Source: JAGVSR01 sp963708775
GTDB lineage: Bacteria; Pseudomonadota; Alphaproteobacteria; Rhizobiales; Hyphomicrobiaceae
NCBI GenBank assembly: GCA_963708775.1
Contig: CAVPTI010000020.1
Location: 310,001-374,000, forward strand
DNA: 64,000 bases
Direction of reading: 5' to 3'
Position numbers and translations under genes: made by a program. The notes below the pieces were generated by a model. It had not been told where the DNA came from, made no database searches, and saw nothing but the letters and a program-made list of their open reading frames with translations. Position 1 is the first letter of the stretch. Every line of letters begins with the position of its first letter. Below, in pieces: positions 1-9,089 of the stretch.

Positions 1-2
1 TC

Positions 3-1292
3 GTCGCGACGATCGCGTTCGGCATGGGGATCGACAAGCCGGACGTGCGCTTCGTGGCCCATTTGAGCCTGCCGAAATCGATCGAAGCCTATTATCAGGA
101 GACGGGGCGCGCGGGGCGCGACGGGGAGCCGGCCAATGCTTGGCTCGCCTATTCGCTGCAGGACGTCATTCAGCAGCGGCAGTGGATCGCGCAGTCGGAT
201 GGCGCGGAAGCTTTCAAGCAGGTGCAGCGGCAGAAGCTCGATGCGCTGATCGGGCTCGGGGAAATGGTGACGTGCCGGCGGCAGGCGCTGCTGGCATACT
301 TCGGCCAACGCGGCAGCCCGCCGTGCGGGAATTGCGACAACTGTCTCACGCCGCCGGCGACGGAGGATGGAACCGTTCTGGCGCAGAAGGCGCTGTCGAC
401 GGTTTATCGGACGGGCCAGCGCTACGGTGTCGGCTATCTGATCGACATCCTGCATGGGAAAGCAGATGAGCGTTGCATCCGGTCATCGCATGACAAGCTG
501 ACGGTGTTCGGCATCGGCAAAGGGACGGACGCGACTGTCTGGCGCGGACTTTACCGGCAGCTCGTGGCGCAGGGTTATCTCACCGGCGATGAGGAGGGCT
601 TTGGCACGCTGGTGCTGACGGACAGGGCGAGGCCACTGCTGCGCGGGGAAGAGAAGTTCCTCATGCGCGTGGCAACGGCCAACGAACGCGGCGGCAAGAC
701 GAAGCGCGAGAAGAAGAGCCCGGCAGCGGCCGGCGTCGCATCCGAACATCAGGCAGCTTTCACTGCTCTGCGGGCGCTACGGGCCAGGCTGGCGGCGGAA
801 GCGAAGCTGCCGCCGTATGTGATCTGTCACGACCGGACGCTGGCCGAACTGGCCGAGAAGCGTCCTCAGACACTCGATGCGCTCGGCGATATCACGGGGC
901 TCGGGGCGAGTAAGATCAAGCGATATGGCCAGGCGATGCTGGATACGCTGGCCGCGTTTGCCAGCCATCCGGTTTTGAAGAACCGCTTGTCAGCAACAGT
1001 GAACGAGACACTGGCGCTGCACCTGCAGGGTCTCGACGCGGAGACGATCGCGGAGCGGCGCGGCCTCGGCGTGGGCACGATCTACGGCCACTTCGCGGAA
1101 GCGATCGAGGCCGGCCTGATCGAGGCGCGTGCGGTGCTGAAGGATCTCGACGACGGCGATCTCGACGAGATCCACGAGGCGTTCGAGCGCACGGCGACGC
1201 TCGAAAGCGGTAAGCTCGGGCCGGCTCATGGCGCACTCGATGGCCGGTTCGATTACGGCATCCTCAAGTGTGTGCTGGCGGAATTGGCCTGA
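3..1292 (+). CDS. recQ: ATP-dependent DNA helicase RecQ, 3' part (5' end outside the window)
   Basis: The frame is open from base 3 and gives the last 429 residues of a RecQ helicase, which unwinds DNA 3'-5' in recombination and repair. Helicase motif V (AFGMGIDKPDVRF) and motif VI (QETGRAGRDG) come first. The RQC zinc cysteines follow (one in VTCRRQ, then CGNCDNC), and then an HRDC domain (roughly HQAAFTALRALR to KIKRYGQAMLD). The C-terminus carries an extra helix-turn-helix-like segment (ERRGLGVGTIYGHFAEAI), as in the long RecQ proteins that end in an HTH domain. The Walker A and DEAH part lies upstream of the window. Family assignment is certain from the motifs; the start cannot be seen. 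Confidence 0.96.
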   Translation, partial: VATIAFGMGIDKPDVRFVAHLSLPKSIEAYYQETGRAGRDGEPANAWLAYSLQDVIQQRQWIAQSDGAEAFKQVQRQKLDALIGLGEMVTCRRQALLAYFGQRGSPPCGNCDNCLTPPATEDGTVLAQKALSTVYRTGQRYGVGYLIDILHGKADERCIRSSHDKLTVFGIGKGTDATVWRGLYRQLVAQGYLTGDEEGFGTLVLTDRARPLLRGEEKFLMRVATANERGGKTKREKKSPAAAGVASEHQAAFTALRALRARLAAEAKLPPYVICHDRTLAELAEKRPQTLDALGDITGLGASKIKRYGQAMLDTLAAFASHPVLKNRLSATVNETLALHLQGLDAETIAERRGLGVGTIYGHFAEAIEAGLIEARAVLKDLDDGDLDEIHEAFERTATLESGKLGPAHGALDGRFDYGILKCVLAELA

Positions 1293-1713
1293 TGGGCTCG
1301 TTGCGCGACTTGGTGAAGCCGTCACGCGCGGCGAGGACGAGGCCGAACAGCAGCCCCGAATGAAAGAACGCGCTCGCCAGCGTCAGTGAGCTTTGGCTCC
1401 AGATGAGACCCGGCGACAGCGCCATCAGACCCACGGCTGCGATGTAGCCGGCGGCCAGCCGCGACGGCAGCTCCGATCCGAAGCGCCATGCCACCAGCCC
1501 GGCCGCGGCGAGCACGATGGCGGCCTTCATCAGAGCCATGAAGCGCAGCAGGAGGGTCAGATCGGCATCGGCGGTGGCGTCGGGTGCAGACAGGTGACCT
1601 GCGATCGCGCCTGTCGTCGCGGCCAGAATCACGACCGAGGCAAGAATGGTCCGCCGGACGGTCAGCGATCCCGCATCGAGACCCCACATTTGCGACTGCC
1701 GGGCAATGTCCAT
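1264..1713 (-). CDS. Small four-helix membrane protein, function unknown
   Basis: A 149-residue protein read tail-to-tail with recQ, overlapping its last 29 bases. After a short polar N-terminus there are four hydrophobic stretches: around TILASVVILAATTGAIAG, FMALMKAAIVLAAAGLVAW, LAAGYIAAVGLMALSPG and FFHSGLLFGLVLAAR. The tail is polar and proline-rich. The length and spacing suit a small inner-membrane protein. I do not recognise the family. The regular hydrophobic pattern argues for a real gene, but long open frames are common in this GC-rich DNA, so confidence is moderate. Confidence 0.6.
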   Translation of the reverse strand: MDIARQSQMWGLDAGSLTVRRTILASVVILAATTGAIAGHLSAPDATADADLTLLLRFMALMKAAIVLAAAGLVAWRFGSELPSRLAAGYIAAVGLMALSPGLIWSQSSLTLASAFFHSGLLFGLVLAARDGFTKSRNEPIRPIPPAHT

Positions 1714-1970
1714 GGCCGTACTCCACCGCGCGAATAGCTAGGGCTGCGAGGACGCCTGCCGGCGTGGCGCTTGTCAAGCTTGGCCGGAAAAAACCCATGT
1801 CATGAGCAATGCAGCCCCCGGGGTGTGGCCAACGATGCAAGCGGCGCAGAAATCGATTTTGCCGATGTGGCCCTAACGCATCTTCCCTAAGAAGAATTAA
1901 CCCCTATGTGCTAGACCGAACACTGCGAGCGCATTACCCTCGCAGCATCAATGCTTTCTGGAGGCGCCCC

Positions 1971-2276
1971 GTGGCCGGTACCCTGCTCAAGACGATGATG
2001 GCAGCTCTTCTCGTGACAGGGATTGCAGCGACTGCCGCCCCGCAGCCCGCCGAGGCGCAGTCGACGTCCAACGGGAAGAAGGCCAAGCCGCTGACGGGCA
2101 AGAGCTACTACGGACGCCGGGGCGGTTACACGGTTCGTAAATCGGACATTGTCGGTGACTCTCGGCGGCAGGATCCTTCGATCAATGCCCGTACGTCGGG
2201 CGCGCCGCTGATGGGTGATTTCTTCTGGGAACAGCCCACGTCGCCGATTGGCGGCAACACCTCATACATGCACTGA
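1971..2276 (+). CDS. Small exported protein, function unknown
   Basis: About 101 residues from a GTG at 1971, chosen because TGGAGG lies seven bases upstream and because translation from there begins with a clean Sec signal peptide (LLKTMMAALLVTGIAATAA, cleavage near AEAQS). The same frame is open further upstream, but that part is arginine-rich and has no signal features. The mature part is small, basic and rich in Gly, Ser and Tyr (GKSYYGRRGGYTVRKSD), with no known domain. It is probably periplasmic. A strong terminator follows 60 bases after the stop, so it is likely a single-gene unit. Confidence 0.65.
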   Translation: MAGTLLKTMMAALLVTGIAATAAPQPAEAQSTSNGKKAKPLTGKSYYGRRGGYTVRKSDIVGDSRRQDPSINARTSGAPLMGDFFWEQPTSPIGGNTSYMH

Positions 2277-2335
2277 GATACAGGCACTGAGGCGCGTTCA
2301 CGACGCCCGCTGTCGCTCATCTGAGTGAATTTGAT

Positions 2336-2372
2336 AAAGGTGCGCTGTGAACGGCGCGCCTTTATTGTTTTT
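2336..2372 (+). terminator. Rho-independent terminator
   Basis: A ten-base-pair stem (AAAGGTGCGC at 2336-2345 with GCGCGCCTTT at 2354-2363, one G:T pair) and an eight-base loop are followed by ATTGTTTTT. It ends the transcript of the small exported protein gene before it. Confidence 0.85.
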
Positions 2373-2659
2373 GGCGCCGCAATGGTTCAAGCTATGACCT
2401 AGCGGCTCGCAGCCATGCCGCATCTTTGTACGCCAGCCGCACTGCCGAATTTATGGGCGTTTGCCCAAATTTCTTTCATTATCGACCAGTTTTGTTATCT
2501 TACCGCCCAGTCCCGATCTAGCTTTTCTCGAGCCCCGCAGTTGAGTCAGGGGAATGATTTTCGCAGCGGTCTGCGAACTTCCCCAGCTTCAAACACTTAC
2601 ATGACAGAGACGCAGGGCGTGTAGCGGCCCCATGGCGTCCGCCAATCATCGATGGGCCA
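2373..2659. other. Intergenic region upstream of the MarR gene
   Basis: Nearly 290 bases, more AT-rich than the surroundings, between the terminator and the MarR gene. It probably holds the MarR promoter and an autoregulatory operator. No clear inverted repeat or gene could be picked out by eye. Confidence 0.4.
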
Positions 2660-3175
2660 ATGATCATGACGACAACGACAAAGAATGATCGTGCAGAACA
2701 TAAGTCAGGCGCAGCAAGAGATCGCATGCAGCCTGATTCGACCCTGAGCTTCGCTTCGCAGAGTGCTACGCACTTGCTGCATCGCGCTGGTCAGCACGCC
2801 GAGGAACTCTTTGCTCGCGCATCGGGGGAACTTGGCATTACGGCTCGCCAGTTCATCGTCCTGGCCGCGATTGACGGCTTGGACAAGCCAAGCCAGACCA
2901 CACTGTGCGAGGTATCGGGCATCGATCGCTCGACGCTGGCCGACATCGTCCGAAGACTAGAGATGCGCGGGCTCATCCACCGTCAGCGAACCAAGACGGA
3001 TGCGCGCATGTATGCCGTCAACGTGACGGAAGAGGGCCGGTCGATCCTCATGCGCGCGGCGCCCATCGCGCGCGAGGTGGAGGAGGAGCTCTTGGCGGGG
3101 TTCAGCGAAGCCGACCGTGAAGCGTTCAAAACGCTACTCGGCCGGATCATGTCGCTGGGGTCGAAGGCTGCGTGA
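2660..3175 (+). CDS. MarR family transcriptional regulator
   Basis: A 171-residue winged-helix regulator. The recognition region SGIDRSTLADIVRRLEMRGL and the wing (RQRTKTDARMYAVNVTEEG) are typical of MarR, and the flanking helices would form the dimer interface. MarR proteins usually repress their own or a neighbouring gene and respond to small aromatic ligands; no ligand can be inferred here. Three in-frame ATGs (2660, 2666, 2726) are possible starts and none has a strong ribosome binding site. The first 22 residues are polar and may not be translated. It ends three bases before the convergent glutamine-synthetase-like gene. Confidence 0.92.
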   Translation: MIMTTTTKNDRAEHKSGAARDRMQPDSTLSFASQSATHLLHRAGQHAEELFARASGELGITARQFIVLAAIDGLDKPSQTTLCEVSGIDRSTLADIVRRLEMRGLIHRQRTKTDARMYAVNVTEEGRSILMRAAPIAREVEEELLAGFSEADREAFKTLLGRIMSLGSKAA

Positions 3176-3178
3176 GGC

Positions 3179-4580
3179 CTAGACGCTGAGCAGCAGGTGC
3201 TCGCGTTCCCACGGGCTGATCACGCGCATGAACTCCTCGAACTCGGACCGCTTCATTTGCATGTAAACGTGGCTGAAGCGGTGGCCGAGGATATCGTGCA
3301 GATCCTTGCTGTCTTCGAACTCGAGAAGCGCTTCGAGCAGTCCGCGCGGCAGTTGATGGGAGTTGCGGTAGGCGTTGCCTGTAACGGCAGGACGTGGTTG
3401 GAGCTGGTTCTTCATCCCAAGGTAGCCGCTGGCAAGGCTGGCGGCGATCGCGAGATAAGGATTGCTATCCGATCCGGGGAGCCGGTTTTCGACACGGCGG
3501 GCGCCGGGGCCCGATACGGGAATGCGCAATCCTGCCGAGCGGTTGTCGAGACCCCACTCGACATTGATCGGGGCGGCGCCGCCCGGGCACCAGACGGCGG
3601 TAGGAATTCACGTACGGAGCAAACAGACACATGGCGGACGGCAGATAGGTCTGCTGACCGGCCAGGAAATGGTGGAACAGCTTGCTCGGCTGGCCGTGTT
3701 CATCAGTGAAGATGTTACGGCCCGTTTTCTTGTCGACGATGCTCTGGTGGATGTGCATGGCGCTACCGGGCTCATTTTCGAGCGGCTTTGCCATGAACGT
3801 CGCGTAGCACCCGTGCTTGAATGCGGCCTCGCGGATGGTGCGCTTGAATAGAAAAACCTGATCGGCGAGATGAACGGGATCGCCGTGCACGAGATTGATT
3901 TCGAGCTGTGCCGCGCCGCCTTCCTGAATGATCGTGTCGATCTGCAGGTACTGGAGTTCGGCAAACTCATAAATGTCGTCGACGATTTTGTCGTATTCGT
4001 CCACGGCACCGAGGCTATAGGCCTGACGGCCGGAACCCTTGCGGCCGGAGCGCCCAGTCGGGGGTTCCAGCGGATAATCGGGATCGGGATTGGTTTTCGT
4101 CAGGTAGAACTCGAGTTCGGGCGCGACGACCGGCGCCCAGCCCTCTTTCGCATAGAGTTCGACCACCCGGCGCAAGACTGCGCGGGGCGCGATCTCGACG
4201 GGATCTCCATTCTGCCACGTCGCGTCGTGAATGACCTGGGCGGTGGGGCTCGAAGCCCACGGCGCGGGGCGGATCGTCGTCAGGTCCGGAACCATCATCA
4301 AGTCGCTCTCGGCATAGAGCGCCTGGCCGTCCTCTTCGAAACCCACGTAATCGCCGGTGATCGTCTGGTGGAAGATCGAGATCGGCAGATGGACCGGTTC
4401 GAGCTTTACGAATTTTTCGACCGGCATTGTCTTGCCGCGCGCCACGCCCGCGATATCGGGGACCGCGCAATCGACTTCCTCAATCCGGTGAGCGCGGACC
4501 CAAGCCCGCACGTCTTCCGCCGTTGTTCCGACGCCCAAAATCTCGCTCTCGCCAGACCCGGACCGCTGCTCGGCACTCAT
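3179..4580 (-). pseudogene. puuA: Gamma-glutamylputrescine synthetase-like (glutamine synthetase family), frameshifted
   Basis: A glutamine-synthetase-family enzyme of the PuuA type, expected to ligate glutamate to putrescine with ATP. The N-terminal part carries AQLEINLVHGD, GSAMHIHQSI and NSYRRLVPG. The C-terminal part (RIPVSGPGARRVENRLPG, NPYLAIAASLASG) continues in another frame. The break is at an extra C in the run at 3582-3584: removing one base restores PGGAAPINVEWG and gives about 466 residues, the normal length. The ATG at 4580 has AGGTG just upstream; the longer frame to 4727 is unlikely. PuuA is preferred over GlnA because of the pot, speB and puuB neighbours and the shared operator. 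The lesion may be real or a sequence error. Confidence 0.85.
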
Positions 4581-4736
4581 GCTCGCACCTGATGCAATGT
4601 TATGTTGCTGATGAAATGCCACCGACGGTACCGGCAGCCGGAGAGCCCAAGACCGGCTCACACGCGGTACTGGTTCTTCACCGTCTTTCGAAATGAAGGC
4701 CGGCGAATGGTGCATCCGCGCGGGCACCTCGATCGA

Positions 4737-4748
4737 ATGTGATCACAA
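4737..4748. promoter_or_regulatory. Putative GntR operator, copy 1
   Basis: ATGTGATCACAA contains the ten-base palindrome TGTGATCACA at 4738-4747. It lies about 158 bases upstream of the puuA-like start and is one of four copies in the locus, all in promoter regions. Binding by the neighbouring GntR protein is inferred. Confidence 0.7.
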
Positions 4749-4806
4749 ATCCGAGCCGAACTCAAGGCGGGGCCGGGCACGGACATGGTCAAACGGCCTT
4801 AAGTCT

Positions 4807-5532
4807 TCACCCGGCGCGGGATAAAACCGCTTCGCCGATGAAGCCCATGCCTTGCCCGATATCAGCATCGATAGCCTTTCGGAGGTCCGCGGCACTCCCC
4901 TTCTTCATCGCGGCGATCGCGAATTCATGATGATCTTCGATGGTGGACGTACCGATCCGGCCATAGGCCATGCGCATAAAGGGGCCGAACTGGAGCCAGA
5001 TGCTCTCGACCAGAGCGACGAGCGTCCAGGCCTCCGATTTGCGATAGATCGCAAAGTGGAATTGGTGGTTGGCGCGCATGTAACCCTCGGTATCCCCCGC
5101 ACGCATGGCGGTGTCGATCGACCCGTCCACCGCTTCGATTGCGGCAATATCGGCCTTTGTGAGCTTGGCGAGCGCGCGGGCTGCGAGTTCGGGTTCGAGA
5201 GCACGGCGGGCAAACAAAATCTGCTCGAATGTCTCGCGCGTCATCGGCGCAACCATGACGCGGCGGTTATCCTGCAGGAGCAGCGCGCGTTCGGCGATGA
5301 GCCTGCGGACGGCCTCGCGGACCGGCATGGGGCTCACGCCCAGTTCATCGGCAAGCCCACGCAGCGTCACCGCTGAGCCCGGCTTGATGCCACCGTACAG
5401 GATCTGCTCCCGCAGCCGGCGATAGACTTCCTCGTGGGTGGTAAGTCCTACGACTGTATGGGTTTCTGGCGGTTGGTCGCCGCCGTTCACGCCAGCCTTG
5501 CTGCCGGCGGATGCACCTGTCAGACGCTTCAT
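4807..5532 (-). CDS. GntR family (FadR/FCD subfamily) transcriptional regulator
   Basis: About 241 residues from the ATG at 5532; the frame stays open to 5631, but that extension would run through the operator. The N-terminal winged helix shows LRGLADELGVSPMPVREAVR, a classic GntR helix-turn-helix. The C-terminal FCD ligand domain has the expected histidine motifs (NHQFHFAIY, EDHHEFAIAAM) that bind a metal and a small acid. It is divergent from potF and lies between the puuA-like gene and the transporter, so it is the best candidate for a local regulator responding to putrescine or a glutamylated intermediate. In Escherichia coli this role is held by PuuR, which is unrelated. The ligand is unknown. 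Confidence 0.93.
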   Translation of the reverse strand: MKRLTGASAGSKAGVNGGDQPPETHTVVGLTTHEEVYRRLREQILYGGIKPGSAVTLRGLADELGVSPMPVREAVRRLIAERALLLQDNRRVMVAPMTRETFEQILFARRALEPELAARALAKLTKADIAAIEAVDGSIDTAMRAGDTEGYMRANHQFHFAIYRKSEAWTLVALVESIWLQFGPFMRMAYGRIGTSTIEDHHEFAIAAMKKGSAADLRKAIDADIGQGMGFIGEAVLSRAG

Positions 5533-5621
5533 GCGACCGACTACTCCTCGACTGTCACGGGCGGGGTGCCGCCCGCCTGTGTGGCACATTGATGAAACGA
5601 CACTCTTGTAGCGCCGGAATT

Positions 5622-5633
5622 TTGTGATCACAA
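5622..5633. promoter_or_regulatory. Putative GntR operator, copy 2 (perfect 12-base palindrome)
   Basis: TTGTGATCACAA stands in the divergent region between the GntR gene and potF, about 90 bases from each start. The position suits both autoregulation and control of the pot operon. The shape (NTTGT, four bases, ACAAN) fits FadR-type GntR operators in general. Confidence 0.75.
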
Positions 5634-5717
5634 TGGGGGCACGTTACGATTGGGGCGCGGACGTCTGCGCGGGGCCAGCATCGTGACGACTCAAACTCTC
5701 CAAACAGGAGTTCGTAA

Positions 5718-6827
5718 ATGTTGCATCCCGGAATAAAGCGCCTTGCGTGTATCGCGGGCGTGGCCACCGCTGCTCTGGCGGTCGCCTCCGCTTCGTTCGC
5801 GAAAGATCGCGAAGTGAAAGTCTACAATTGGTCCGACTACATCGATGAATCGATCCTTGCAGACTTCACCAAGGAAACAGGCATCAAGGTCACGTACGAC
5901 GTCTTCGACAGCAACGAGGTTCTCGAGACAAAGCTGCTCGCAGGCAAGACGGGCTACGACATCGTCGTGCCGACGGGTGCATTCCTGTCACGTCAGATCA
6001 AGGCCGGCGTGTTCCAGAAGCTCGACAAGTCGAAGCTCACCAATATCGGTAATGTCTGGCCGGAAGTCGCCAAGCGAACGGACGTCTATGATCCGAACGG
6101 CGATCATGCCCTCACCTACATGTGGGGCACCACGGGCATCGGGTACAACGAAGCCAAGATCAAGGAACGGCTCGGCGATGCACCGGTGAACTCCTGGGAT
6201 CTCGTGTTCAAGCCTGAGATTGCCGCGAAGTTCAAGGACTGCGGCATCTTCATGCTCGACAGCCCCGATGACATTCTTTCCTCCGCCCTGCGCTACCAGG
6301 GTATCGATCCGAATACCAAGGACGAGGCCGAACTGAAGAAAGGCGCGGAACTCTTGAAGTCGATCCGCCCGAACGTGCGCAAGTTCCATTCGTCGGAGTA
6401 CATCAACGCGCTGGCGGATGGCGACATCTGCATCGCGGTCGGCTGGTCGGGCGATATCCTGCAGGCCCGCGACCGTGCGGAGGAAGCCAAGAACGGTCAC
6501 GTCATCAAGTATTCCATACCGAAGGAAGGCGCGATGATGTGGTTTGACATGATGGCAATCCCGAAGGATGCCGAGAATGTCGCCGAGGCGCACGAGTTCC
6601 TCAACTACCTTCTCAAGCCGGAAGTGATCGCCAAGGCTTCGAACTACATCAACTACGCAAACGGAAACCTCGCCTCGAAGGAGTTCATATCTGAAGAGGT
6701 GAAGAGCGATCCGGCGATCTATCCGGACGAGGCGACGATGTCGAACCTGTTCGTGAAACTCGCCTACGACGCGAAGACACAACGAACGGTAACGCGCCTC
6801 TGGACGGGTGTCGTGACCGGTAAGTAA
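5718..6827 (+). CDS. potF: Putrescine ABC transporter, periplasmic binding protein
   Basis: A 369-residue PotF/PotD-type binding protein. Residues 1-28 form a Sec signal peptide ending ASASFA. The mature protein opens with KVYNWSDYIDESI, the hallmark of polyamine-binding proteins, and continues with TYDVFDSNEVLETKLLAG and YDIVVPTG. Acidic residues in the cleft would bind the diamine. CAGGAG lies ten bases before the ATG. It is the first gene of potFGHI, is divergent from the GntR gene, and is separated from potG by a strong hairpin that would let it be made in excess over the membrane parts. Putrescine is preferred over spermidine because of the puu-type neighbours; the sequence alone does not decide. 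Confidence 0.95.
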   Translation: MLHPGIKRLACIAGVATAALAVASASFAKDREVKVYNWSDYIDESILADFTKETGIKVTYDVFDSNEVLETKLLAGKTGYDIVVPTGAFLSRQIKAGVFQKLDKSKLTNIGNVWPEVAKRTDVYDPNGDHALTYMWGTTGIGYNEAKIKERLGDAPVNSWDLVFKPEIAAKFKDCGIFMLDSPDDILSSALRYQGIDPNTKDEAELKKGAELLKSIRPNVRKFHSSEYINALADGDICIAVGWSGDILQARDRAEEAKNGHVIKYSIPKEGAMMWFDMMAIPKDAENVAEAHEFLNYLLKPEVIAKASNYINYANGNLASKEFISEEVKSDPAIYPDEATMSNLFVKLAYDAKTQRTVTRLWTGVVTGK

Positions 6828-6838
6828 CCAAGACAACC

Positions 6839-6872
6839 AACCGCGCTGGAGCCTCGCTCCGGCGCGGTTTTC
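6839..6872 (+). terminator. Intra-operon terminator or attenuator between potF and potG
   Basis: A 13-base-pair stem (AACCGCGCTGGAG at 6839-6851 with CTCCGGCGCGGTT at 6857-6869, one G:T) has a five-base loop and ends in TTTTC. The downstream ABC genes have no other obvious promoter, so partial termination that favours the binding protein is likely. Confidence 0.8.
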
Positions 6873-6930
6873 ACTTGCAGCCCCATTCGGGGCCGTTCTG
6901 CTCTCCTCTTCGCAACACCAGAGGCCTTCC

Positions 6931-8139
6931 ATGACCGTATCGTCGGCGATCAACGGAACCGCAGCAGGCACCGCGCCCGCAGACCGGCGCTTAAGGACCG
7001 CGGCACCGCAATCAGGTTTTGCGCCGTGGAAGGATCCAGCCAAAACACCGATCATCCGGTTTGAAAACGTCACCAAGCGGTTCGGTGACTTCGTCGCCGT
7101 CGACAACATTACCCTCGACATTTACGAGCGCGAGTTCTTCGCGCTGCTCGGCCCTTCCGGTTGCGGCAAGACTACGCTGCTGCGGATGCTGGCCGGCTTC
7201 GAGAAGCCAACCGAGGGCCGTGTCATCGTCGACGGCCAGGACATCACCGACCTAGCGCCCTACGAGCGCTCCAACATCAACATGATGTTCCAGTCCTATG
7301 CGCTGTTCCCGCACATGACGGTGGAGCGCAACGTCGGCTTCGGCTTGCGCCAGGAAGGAATGCCGGCGGAAGAGATCAAACAGCGCGTCGATGAGGCAAT
7401 GGCGCTCGTGGAGCTCGGCAAGTTCGCGCATCGCAAGCCACATCAGCTCTCGGGCGGCCAGCAGCAGCGCGTCGCGCTCGCGCGAGCCATCGCCAAGAAG
7501 CCGCGCATCATGCTGCTCGACGAACCGCTCGGCGCACTCGACAAGAAGCTTCGCAATCAGGCGCAGTTCGAGCTGATGCGTATTCAGGAGCAGACCGGCA
7601 CCACGTTCGTCATCGTAACGCACGACCAGGAAGAGGCGATGACCGTCGCCTCACGCATCGCTGTGATGAACCAGGGCAGGCTTGAGCAGGTCTCCACGCC
7701 GGGCGAGATCTACGAAGCACCACAGTCGCGGTATGTGGCCCAGTTCATCGGCGACGTGAACATCATGGAAGGCAAGGTGGTTGCACTTCCCGCTGACGGC
7801 ACGGTGGATATCACGCCAGCTTCGGGCGATGGGCGCATCTTCAAAGCCATCGCATGTGAGGGCTTATCGGTCGGCCAGCACGTCTGGCTGTCGGTCAGGC
7901 CGGAGAAATTCCGCATCAGCCTCGACCAGCCGCAGAGCGCCATCAATGTCGTGAAGGGCCGAGTCGATGACGTGGGATATCTCGGGTCAATCTCGCATTA
8001 CCACGTGCATACGGAAGCCGGAAATCGGGTGACGGCGTTGCGCGCGAACTCTTCGCATAGCGTGGAGCGAGCCATCTCGTGGGACGACACCGTGTGGCTC
8101 GAATGGCCGGTCGATGCGAGCGTTCTACTCAAGGCATGA
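6931..8139 (+). CDS. potG: Putrescine ABC transporter, ATP-binding protein
   Basis: A 402-residue ATPase of the PotA/PotG group. Walker A is GPSGCGKTT near residue 74, the ABC signature LSGGQQQR near 173, Walker B MLLDEP near 194, and the switch histidine is in VTHDQEEAM. A C-terminal TOBE domain (about residues 310-390) is typical for polyamine and sugar importers. The N-terminal 35 residues are polar and poorly conserved in appearance. It works on the cytoplasmic face with PotH and PotI, whose genes follow directly. Confidence 0.95.
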   Translation: MTVSSAINGTAAGTAPADRRLRTAAPQSGFAPWKDPAKTPIIRFENVTKRFGDFVAVDNITLDIYEREFFALLGPSGCGKTTLLRMLAGFEKPTEGRVIVDGQDITDLAPYERSNINMMFQSYALFPHMTVERNVGFGLRQEGMPAEEIKQRVDEAMALVELGKFAHRKPHQLSGGQQQRVALARAIAKKPRIMLLDEPLGALDKKLRNQAQFELMRIQEQTGTTFVIVTHDQEEAMTVASRIAVMNQGRLEQVSTPGEIYEAPQSRYVAQFIGDVNIMEGKVVALPADGTVDITPASGDGRIFKAIACEGLSVGQHVWLSVRPEKFRISLDQPQSAINVVKGRVDDVGYLGSISHYHVHTEAGNRVTALRANSSHSVERAISWDDTVWLEWPVDASVLLKA

Positions 8140-8198
8140 GGACCCCGATGTTCAGGACGTGCAGATCAATTCCGGCTCAAGAACAGACGGTGTAGCGC

Positions 8199-9089
8199 AT
8201 GCGCAAGTGGCTCGTCATCGCAGTTCCTTATGTGTGGATGTTTCTTTTCTTCCTCATCCCATTCTTTATCGTCTTCAAGATTTCGCTTTCGGAATCGGAA
8301 ATTTCCATTCCCCCCTACACGCCCGTGTTCGATATCTTCGAAGGGTGGGAGGCGATCAGAGCCAAGATCGGGGAGCTGGATTTCGAGAAGTACAGCTTCA
8401 TCTTTTCCGATGAACTCTATACGGCGGCCTATTGGTCGAGCATCAAGATCGCGGCCGTTTCGACCTTCCTGACACTCCTGATTGCGTACCCACTCGCGTA
8501 CGGCATGGCACGGGCGCCCCGGGAGTGGCAGCCGACGCTCATGATGTTCGTGATCCTGCCGTTCTGGACGTCCTTCCTGATCCGCGTCTATGCCTGGATC
8601 GGCATTCTGAAAAACGAAGGTCTGCTCAACGCGCTGCTCTTGAACCTTGGCGTCATCAGCGAGCCGCTGACGATCATGAACACGACGACGGCCGTCTATA
8701 TCGGCATCGTCTATTCGTATCTCCCGTTCATGGTGCTGCCGCTCTACGCCAGCCTGGAGAAGATCGATGGACGGCTTCTCGAGGCGGCGGAGGATCTGGG
8801 ATCGCCGCCGTGGAAGGCGTTCTGGCAGGTGACGTTCCCGCTTTCCATTCCAGGGATCGTGGCGGGCTGTTTCCTCGTCTTCATTCCAGCCGTGGGCGAG
8901 TTCGTCATTCCGGACCTGCTCGGCGGATCGGAGACGCTGATGATCGGCAAGACGCTCTGGAGCGAGTTCTTCAACAACCGTGACTGGCCGGTGGCGTCCG
9001 CGGTGGCTGTGCTCCTGCTGCTCGTGCTGATCATACCGATCGTCGGCTTCCAGTGGGCCCAGCAGCGCGCACGGGAGGCTGGACGATGA
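8199..9089 (+). CDS. potH: Putrescine ABC transporter, permease
   Basis: A 296-residue inner-membrane permease with about six membrane helices, beginning MRKWLVIAVPYVWMFLFF. The EAA loop that docks with the ATPase is seen as AAEDLGSPPWKAFWQVTFP. It follows potG by 59 bases, and its stop codon overlaps the start of potI (ATGA at 9086-9089), which indicates translational coupling and one-to-one assembly of the two permeases. Confidence 0.95.
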   Translation: MRKWLVIAVPYVWMFLFFLIPFFIVFKISLSESEISIPPYTPVFDIFEGWEAIRAKIGELDFEKYSFIFSDELYTAAYWSSIKIAAVSTFLTLLIAYPLAYGMARAPREWQPTLMMFVILPFWTSFLIRVYAWIGILKNEGLLNALLLNLGVISEPLTIMNTTTAVYIGIVYSYLPFMVLPLYASLEKIDGRLLEAAEDLGSPPWKAFWQVTFPLSIPGIVAGCFLVFIPAVGEFVIPDLLGGSETLMIGKTLWSEFFNNRDWPVASAVAVLLLLVLIIPIVGFQWAQQRAREAGR

